A program made the translations under genes and the position numbers. A stretch of 64,000 nucleotides of DNA from the NCBI GenBank assembly GCA_002900995.3, contig CM035304.1:6402134-6466133 (forward strand). Direction: 5' to 3'. How positions within the stretch are numbered: position 1 is the stretch's first letter; each line of letters starts with the position of its first letter. This DNA comes from Ganoderma boninense (Eukaryota > Basidiomycota > Agaricomycetes > Polyporales > Polyporaceae). Under the pieces are notes generated by a model, which worked only from the letters and a program-made list of their open reading frames with translations, was not told the DNA's origin and searched no databases. Of this stretch, positions 57,064 through 64,000 are shown piece after piece.

Positions 57064-57246
57064 TGGGTAGCGGCAGCGTCATACCACGTCGCAATTCCAG
57101 CGCTCACTCTAACAGGATGGCATGGTATTTTCTACCTTGTGTAACGAGGCAGCTTTGATGAGCCTGTCTAGTCATCCATGTAATCTGAATATAATATCAC
57201 ATCAATTTGTTCACGCACTCAGACGAGGCAATAGGCATGAAAACAG

Positions 57247-57268
57247 TTTTATTAATCATAATAAAACA
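57247..57268. other. AT-rich 9-bp stem with ATCA loop
   Basis: GTTTTATTA and TAATAAAAC flank ATCA. It resembles a bidirectional poly(A)-signal region or a cruciform; no neighbouring gene supports either reading. Confidence 0.5.
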
Positions 57269-59785
57269 CGGGAAGGAAGTGCAGAAATGAACACAGAATG
57301 GTATTGACATGCGAAAGCAGCTTACTAGGTACCAACTGCCTGCTCCGCCAGCATCATATCTTACCCACTTGAGACCACGGAACTCGCTGTTCTTCACCTG
57401 CCCGAAATCGTGCTCAGCGGCGTCCGTGCTCTGGATGCGTGCCCCAAGACGTCGTCTCCTCCCGGATTCCCAAAACGAGCAAGAAAAAAAATGCAACTCA
57501 CAGCCAGCAACACCTCCAGCCCGATATCCCGCCCTTCCAGCAGCGCCCTAGCCTTCCTGCAGCATTTGGTGGCTTTTGTCCTTTCACCAACTATAGAGCC
57601 CCCCATACCCCAAGCACGCGCCCTTTACGAGTGGACATGCAGCGAAAAATGAACCACTCACGATCCACTACTCTTATCCAACCCGATCGCCTGCTCCGCC
57701 AGCTATGCTCACACCTTCCCTTTACTCGCTCGGGTCCCCGCTAGTGCACATGCCCTCCCTATATAAGTGCGCGGTTGGCCTATTGCGCGCCCCAGTGACA
57801 GGGCAGCTGATGCCGGAGAGCGGCGGCATTTGTGCCATCCCAGGTACACATACCATGAGAGATGTGAATGCGAGCACGAGTTAAAAATCAATGTGTACTG
57901 ATATATGCGCATATATGGCCGCATATATGCCGGTGTCAAGGCTGACTCACCTGGCAGGATTCCGTTTGGCGGATGTCCTCGAGCTTGGCAGACTGGACCC
58001 AGGGAGTCGAAGGAAAGAAGTCAACCGATTGTCCTTACTGAGGGTCTAGGCTGGCAGCATGAGTGCGGTAATTATTGGGGAAAATGTAGAGCAGATGGTG
58101 GAACGAAACGAACCCGGGAGTTTGCGTCTCCTCCAAGACGGCCATTTATGAATCTGTCAAAATCAGATGACATCATCCACTTGTGTGAGTCACGTGAGCG
58201 CGTTGTTGAATCGCACAGACTCGGGCGCGGCGTCGTTTCTCTGCTCTGCCACATCGCCCGTGTCCTCTCTATGCCAACTTCTCTTCTTTGTGGCTTGGAT
58301 TCACAATGGCATACATAGATAAATCCCCTTTATCCGGCCAGCTCCGACTCGCTCCTTATGACGACCTAGCATCACGCCGGGACTAGTAGTTCAAGATGCG
58401 CGAAGAATACTTAAAGACACGCTCGACAACTGTGAGCCAGCGACAGGCACTAAATGTCATCCAGAATAGGTATCGCTACCTCGGAAAATGTTCCTGCAAT
58501 TGCAAGCACTGCAGCGGTGAGCACTGTACGAGGACATGTTAATGAGACCAGAGTCGCTCACGCCCGGACATTCTACATGCTATTTAAGGGATCGCATTCT
58601 CACGTGTACTGACACCACACTTGCCTGGGTGGGCACGGAAAGGCAACCTAGTCACAAACATGTTTTGGAATTGGGAGGATTGTGCCGGAGCGCCATCCCA
58701 TCCCCGAAATTGGCAGGCCTGGCGCGACCGCGCGCTAATGAGGTATGAAGGCAGCGTCCGCACGCCCGGCCGACATTTTTTTCACTTTTGCTGATGCTCG
58801 TCATGCGCGGCTCTTCGCTCTTCCTCTCCTCCCTCACGCTGACGTACCCCGCTTTGCCTCGCGCTTTGTGTACTACTCGAGCCCTTCTGTTGCCGCAATC
58901 TCTGAAGGTTGAAAGGACGAGGGTGAATCTGCAGCTGGTGGCTCAAAGACGGTGCGTTGATCGTGATCCATGTTCGTTCCGCCCAGCTTAGCGGTGCTGA
59001 TCTCTTGTGATGCCCTTGCGCCCATTGTTTCTCCCCGCCCTGCGTACGTGCATGAAGGTAAGCCGGCGAGGGCTCAGCGAGCAACGGCTCAGCGTCAGCC
59101 ACGGAGCTCCCGCTGCTGTCATCCTACGCAAGCTCTTGCGTTCCCGAAATCTCGAATGCTAACATGGTCAGTGCCGGATACAGGGCTACAGGCGAGTCTT
59201 CCTTCCAGAATACGATTCCGCTCTGACTTGAACGCACCGTAGGGCGTCACACCATCCCGCCTTCGAGCGAACTTCGGGCCTTCCTTTCGACCTCGTCATT
59301 CATATCCGAGCGCTCCGGCCACGATGAGAGTTCGGACATCCATGATCGAATGTCCTGCAACCGCGCCGGCTGAGAACATGCTAGAGCGCATGCATCGAGG
59401 AGCTAATCGCAGAGGCGCTGCTCCGGGATGTGACGACAGATGTTTGGAACCGCGGCACCCGAACTCATTCTCACCGTGTCGGCGCTGACGGCGATTGACT
59501 TGGAAGCCCTCGACGGTTGCGTGATGATGGTACGTCCATTAACCTATGTGCCTCTGCACGAGTCTGTTCTTACTATGCGATGGGCGGTCGTTTCGCCTGA
59601 ATCTGGCCTACTGCAGCTGTTTGAATGTCCCCGTTGAGCTGCTCTGACATCTGTGATACTCCGGTGTAGGATATAAATGCGCCTTTTGCTCGGCCAAGCT
59701 GGATAATATATGAATGGCGAAGGGTCCTTTGGACGTCCGATAAATTATATTCGGGTCTCCGGTAATACCATCACTTAAAACCATA

Positions 59786-61130
59786 TCATTTCTTACAACT
59801 TACGCCTTTCGTGCTGGCTGCTACCGTGTTCGTCTCAGCCCTCGTCGACTTGTCTTCTCCTAATCTCCTCTCCGGCATCGTGCACCGCAAAAAAATCCAC
59901 AACTTATAGATCGCCGGGTACTGGCGGTATGAGGGTGGCAACGTAGACAAGCCACTCCGACCGTCGTCTGCATCGTAGTCTTCAAGCCTCAAATTTCCCA
60001 GCGGACCTCCCGCTATCTTCACCCCGCCATCGGCGGACATCCTTCTTTCATACAGCGGGCTCATGCACATGTGGCAGATGGGCCCTGCGCTCGGCATAAT
60101 CGGTGGTGCTTTGCGCTGCAGCGACTCGCGTCGTGCTGTACGTGGAGATGCGGACGAGGGCGGACCGAGCGGCTCGAAGCCACGAAGTGGATGATGTCTT
60201 GTCATTATCTCGCCCAGGCCGGGATTCTGGACCTCGTGCACATGCTGCTGCACTCGGGGTAATTCCTCATCGTGATCCCGAGCGGAAGTCTTTGCATGGG
60301 CTGCGCAGGCCGTGGTAGTCTTCTCCGAGGTTTCGAAAGCCAGTGTGGCCAAGCCAGGGTCTACACGCAATATGGCTGTGAGCATTTGTTCTAGTCGTGT
60401 AGTTTGGCACGTGCACTCATACTCACCGTATGGTGCTAGAGCTAGATCACGATCACCGCATTTGCCGTGCTTGTGGTGGCAGCGCCTCCTCCCAACTAGT
60501 CCGATAAGCACGGCCACGACCACGAGAGCCGCGACTACTGCCGCCAGTCCTGCAGTTGCGCCTGGTGCCATGTTGGCCGAATTCCCGCGTCTCAGAGCGT
60601 CAGACGGAGCTGCGGTGCCTGGAGCAGACGTCAATGCCGAGGTTTTCGTCGAGGTAAACGTTGCATTGTTGGTGCTGGAAAACGATTGTGTGATTTTTGT
60701 CAGAGAGGAAAGGCCGACAGACGTCACGGATCGGTGTATCTCCGGGTACACGGTAGAAATAGGACTCGGGGTGGCGTTCGGCGGTGGAGAGGGCGATGCG
60801 GAACTTGATGGCAGCTCCTGCGACTGCGATGTCTGGTTGACCCACAGGTAGTCCAGCCAAAATTCCTTCCCTACATTGGTGATGACCAGCGTGTGCTCTC
60901 CGTCTGGGAGGTTATTGACCTGGAAAAAACCTCTGGCGATACCAGGGTCGCACATTCGTGCTGGCGGGGATGAAGTCCACGGCGGGCCCGCCGCCGATGC
61001 TGTAAGCCGAATGCATAGCAAACGTCCCCGCCTCCTCAAACGCCCCGAATAGTCGACATTCTGCATTGTCCAATCAGTTATCGCCAGCCTCAGGCTATAT
61101 GTAGCGACAGTCCCACTTCTAGCTGTCATC
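59786..61130 (-). pseudogene. Family member J: frameshifted, AGGP/PPSY tail
   Basis: The tail exon (59786-60360) has DGGVKIAGGPLGNL and LPPSYRQYP, then runs on about 35 residues past the usual end. A 66-nt intron (60361-60426) without stops in frame separates it from a helix and stalk exon containing GDRDLALAPYG and TQSFSSTNNATFTST. The ectodomain follows with GEHTLVITNVGKEFWLDYL, but upstream of FFQVNN the frame breaks. FGAFEEAGTFAMHSAYSIGG is in another frame, with the switch at the A6 run 60924-60929 (plus strand). Exon 1 is reduced to SGTVATYSL-like remnants with no signal peptide. Either a recent pseudogene or, less likely, a one-base assembly error combined with an unrecognised first exon. 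Confidence 0.65.
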
Positions 61131-61261
61131 GCGGAGGCGACCCGGAACGCAGATTCCTGCCCCAGGCTGCGATTCCTTACACATTTCGCCGTGCATGTCG
61201 TCCTCAATTGCTCATATTCCTCATACGTTGTGCCATGAATCATCAGATTTCGCCGACACAT

Positions 61262-64000
61262 GCGCTCGAACGTATGCCAGACTCTGCATCAGTAAAACCG
61301 ACAATCTCTGAACGTCTGGACGCACTGGACAGCCACCCATCCAGACGATCGGACTTTTTCAGATCCAGACGTTAGGCGCCTATCCTTTCGACCTCAACCT
61401 CCATCTTCTCGCTCTCCTCTTCCAGTCTCATGCGCTCTGTTTGCGACCCCCGGTATCGCTCTATGCCCGTCATGGGCCATTTCACAAGCCAAATCGCGAA
61501 CATTTCAAAGACTCGTGTCCAATCAAGTCCAGGAGCGGTAGCAGGACAGCGGTGGGCAACTCCAGTTGCCGATGCGAATGACGGGGGATTCGGGAGGGGG
61601 GCAGGAACAATATCAGTTCCACACAAAGTAAGGTCGCCGTGTTCTAGGTGAGTACTAATGATGTATATTTAGCCTTTCCATGCACACAAGAGTGAGACGA
61701 GTCTCGGCGAAGGACTCGTTTCAGTGCTCCCTCCCCCGCGCTGTTCTGTTGAGTTGCTCTTGTCCTCATTATCATCCATCTTTCCTGCTTCTATTTTTCC
61801 GCCTTCCTTTCATTTATCAAACATGGTGCCGAGGCCCACCAGGGAGGGAGGGCTCGCGATCATGGCTGTGGCATATTCCCCAATCCTATTTCTCGCTGCT
61901 CCCCTGCGCTAGCATAGCGATCCTAGAGTGATCCTGACAGTTTGTAGATTGCATATCCTACGTATGCACCATTTATCTGGATTAGAATATATGGCATACC
62001 TCGCAGTGTTGCGCTAGCTACGCTGGCGGCCACACGTTACCACCGGAGAGGCCTGAAGGTATATTAGCAAGCTCCTCGCGCAGCGGTGCGTCGAAGCTCT
62101 ACAACCCTCCAAGTAGCCCATAGATATGTCTAGCATGTTCGAAATTCCCCTGTATCGCCTGTTATTATCCTTACCCTCCCTCCGCACCTCTGATCTTCGT
62201 GATCTGAAAGGTCTGAAACATTTAAGAGGTCTGAACTGGTTTGTCGGGCAATCTCTGACCATGGGTCTGGGGGTTCTGGGCGCTATTTCGAGCTGAAACG
62301 TCTGGACATGATCTGAAAAGTCTGGGATGGTACTTACTCAGATCATCCAGACCGGTGCAGGTTTTACTGATGACTGCCCTGCCGCCGCGCTCCTCCGAGT
62401 CCGTGTTTTCACGTCTCGCGCTCAGCGTCGTACCTGGTAGGGGACCCCCGATAATGCATAAGCATAAATGGACGCTACGCACCATCAGTCGCCATAGGTT
62501 GTCAATGGGCGGACGCGAACGAGGAGGCAATGTCCAGGAGAGGCCAGGAGAGCGCCTCCTCTCGACCACAGTGGCTGTTATTTGTGTCTATTTGGACACC
62601 ATTGCGCGCCCTCCTGAGATTTGGGCTTGTCCCCGACGGGCTTCTCTCCCCCCTCCCCCGTGCTGTCGACGGGGATTTGGATTGTTTTGCTAGTGTGTAT
62701 GTGGAGCAGGGAATATTAGAAGGCACGTATCTGCGCAAATTCTCCCGTACTAGTCAATGTACTACGCTCAACGCCTCTGACGCTTGCTTCAATCTCTCTT
62801 TTAGTAGCCCATCTTCGCGGAGCCCTCCTTTCTCTCCTCGTCCTGCTTGGATCCAAATTGCCGCGGTCCAGAGCATCCCCACTCAGGCCATCTACGACTT
62901 CCACAATCTAGTCTCTGTTGGAGGTCGCGACGCACCAGCCTGAAGCTGGTAGACGGGTCGGCCGAAGAGGTTCGTCGCGTCGCACGGGATGGGATGCTCA
63001 GCAAGGCCAAGAGCAAGGACAACGATGTCGCGGGATTCTCGATGTTCAGGGAGTTCGATAGAGGAGGGATACCAGTCTTGGAAGAGCTGGGATAAGGGGC
63101 GAGGCTATGCTTTAGGTGAGCCGTTCATCCGTCGGTCGCTATATGCGCCGTTTCTCGCGCCCCCTCGCCCTGTTCCTGCCCTTTCCGTGCCTTCATGCGA
63201 TGCTCTGGAAATACTCATATATCGTCGGAACTGCGACCACATCCCTTTGATTACATGGATTCAAAGTCACTGAATGACCGCCGTGTCTTCGGGGACCGTT
63301 TCTCCGCACAAAGGCACCATCCCGGCCCATATCGTAGTACGCCATCCCTCTCCGTTCGTTCGCGTTAGGATCTGGACTGAGTAGCAGCTTCCCCGGGTGC
63401 CGCGCGGCGACAGTTACGAGTCACGTCGTCCATGGCTGTGATGCTGGCCGGTGTCGCTGGCAATCAGGCTACGAGCTCAAACTCGCGGTACGACCCTCGG
63501 ACGAACGTTAGCTCTACGACTAGTTTGTAGCACCTTTGGGACGACTATGGGGAACGCATGGCACTTTTCGCGCCATTATTGACGATCGTCAGCCTTGTAG
63601 GCCCCAAGCGTGCGCCGCCGTCCTCTCACTCGTCTTCGGCCTCAAGATGCTCTAGGACGATCCCACTCTCCGCCGCCCTCACGCTGATATTCGCGCTCTC
63701 GTGTAGTGGTAAGACTGGATGCAGACGCTGCGCGTACTCCGGGGAGTTTCGTATCTGCTGTAAGTCCTCCCGTGGTTCGTCCCGCGTTCCGGTTATCCTT
63801 ATGTGTCCCTCTCTCATGCCGTAGCAGATGCCCCACAAGCGTGCGACGCTGGCTTGCTGTGCCAATTTACTTATCGCCGTGCTGTGAAATCGCCATACTC
63901 CGGCATATCTGGCATATATTTGCGCCTCTTGCGCTTTTCATCGTCCCTGGTATACATCGATACTCCATATGCAGATGCGGCGAGTCGTCAGCCGCCGTGG
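61262..64000. other. 2.7 kb with no gene recognised
   Basis: Open frames are short. A minus frame at 61626-61372 ends in a charged coiled-coil-like segment (TERMRLEEESEKMEVEVERIG) of unknown origin. TCTGGAC/GTCTGAA-type words recur at 61300-61375 and 62205-62345, partly in inverted orientation. The right part (62.5-64 kb) is pyrimidine-rich on the plus strand, with scattered splice-like sites but no family motif. Confidence 0.35.

Larger units (their letters stand above)
55771..59785. other. 4 kb with no gene recognised
   Basis: Only short unlinked frames. It contains two hairpins (listed separately) and a TATATAAG box with a downstream open stretch near 57760. A 21-codon start (58454, MSSRIGIATSENVPAIASTA) is followed by a GTGAGC donor that could begin a short gene, but no second exon was found. 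Confidence 0.4.

Noticed and set aside
58454..58620. Possible mating-pheromone precursor (short start followed by a GTGAGC donor)
   Set aside because: No CaaX-type C-terminus was found in any continuation, and no receptor gene lies nearby.
1..64000. CRISPR arrays, operons or bacterial-type transfer
   Set aside because: No regularly spaced repeats of that kind; short spliceosomal introns throughout mark the whole window as fungal nuclear DNA.

Overview
The window is nuclear DNA of a filamentous basidiomycete, most probably an Agaricomycete of polypore type (inference). The evidence is moderately GC-rich sequence, genes split by many 50-75 nt GT-AG introns, a fungal seven-helix membrane protein with the VVESGAIY signature, EthD-type proteins, a Ty3-type LTR retrotransposon and a fungal DDE transposon. 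Nothing prokaryotic was seen. No tRNA, rRNA or CRISPR array was recognised.

The dominant theme is a dispersed cluster of paralogous single-pass membrane proteins (called A to J here). The complete members share one plan. An N-terminal exon carries a signal peptide and a strand starting near 'DD.D....Y.G.W'. A second exon carries a beta-sandwich-like ectodomain (VFGxF ... IDGG ... GEHTL.ITNLG..FWLDY), a Ser/Thr/Pro stalk and one transmembrane helix. A last exon encodes a disordered cytosolic tail that carries a box DGG(V/I)x(L/I)AGGP and ends in a PPxY motif. Eight copies keep the box and a PPxY end: A 5677-7398, B 11481-13129, C 13830-15349, F 34600-35621, G 36629-38142, H 42716-44273, I 54107-55634 and J 59786-61130. 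D (29276-30710) and E (31248-32483) are divergent relatives that keep LPPY and PPIY. F is 5'-truncated, J is frameshifted and a further stub lies at 38343-38720, so the family is turning over by birth and death. PPxY is the ligand of WW domains such as those of Nedd4/Rsp5 ubiquitin ligases, so the likely role is a set of surface sensors or adhesins whose tails recruit a WW-domain partner (inference).

Layout. 0-5 kb: end of a membrane protein and a many-exon type-B carboxylesterase. 5.6-15.4 kb: family members A, B and C around a cytosolic-type Mn superoxide dismutase gene. 16.3-20.9 kb: a DDE transposase gene with zinc-binding ends. 21.5-22.2 kb: an unrecognised two-exon gene. 22.9-28.8 kb: a Ty3-type retrotransposon on the minus strand with two LTRs that look identical, a UGA stop inside gag and a frameshift in integrase. 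29.3-38.7 kb: family members D to G and fragments. 38.7-41.2 kb: fungal membrane proteins. 41.5-44.4 and 52.8-55.8 kb: two direct copies of a 2.9 kb block holding an EthD gene plus a family gene (H, I). Between the copies, 44.4-52.6 kb has splice-like motifs but no convincing gene, and it ends in a 37-bp minisatellite. 55.8-64 kb: sparse sequence holding the broken member J, a strong hairpin and no other recognised gene.
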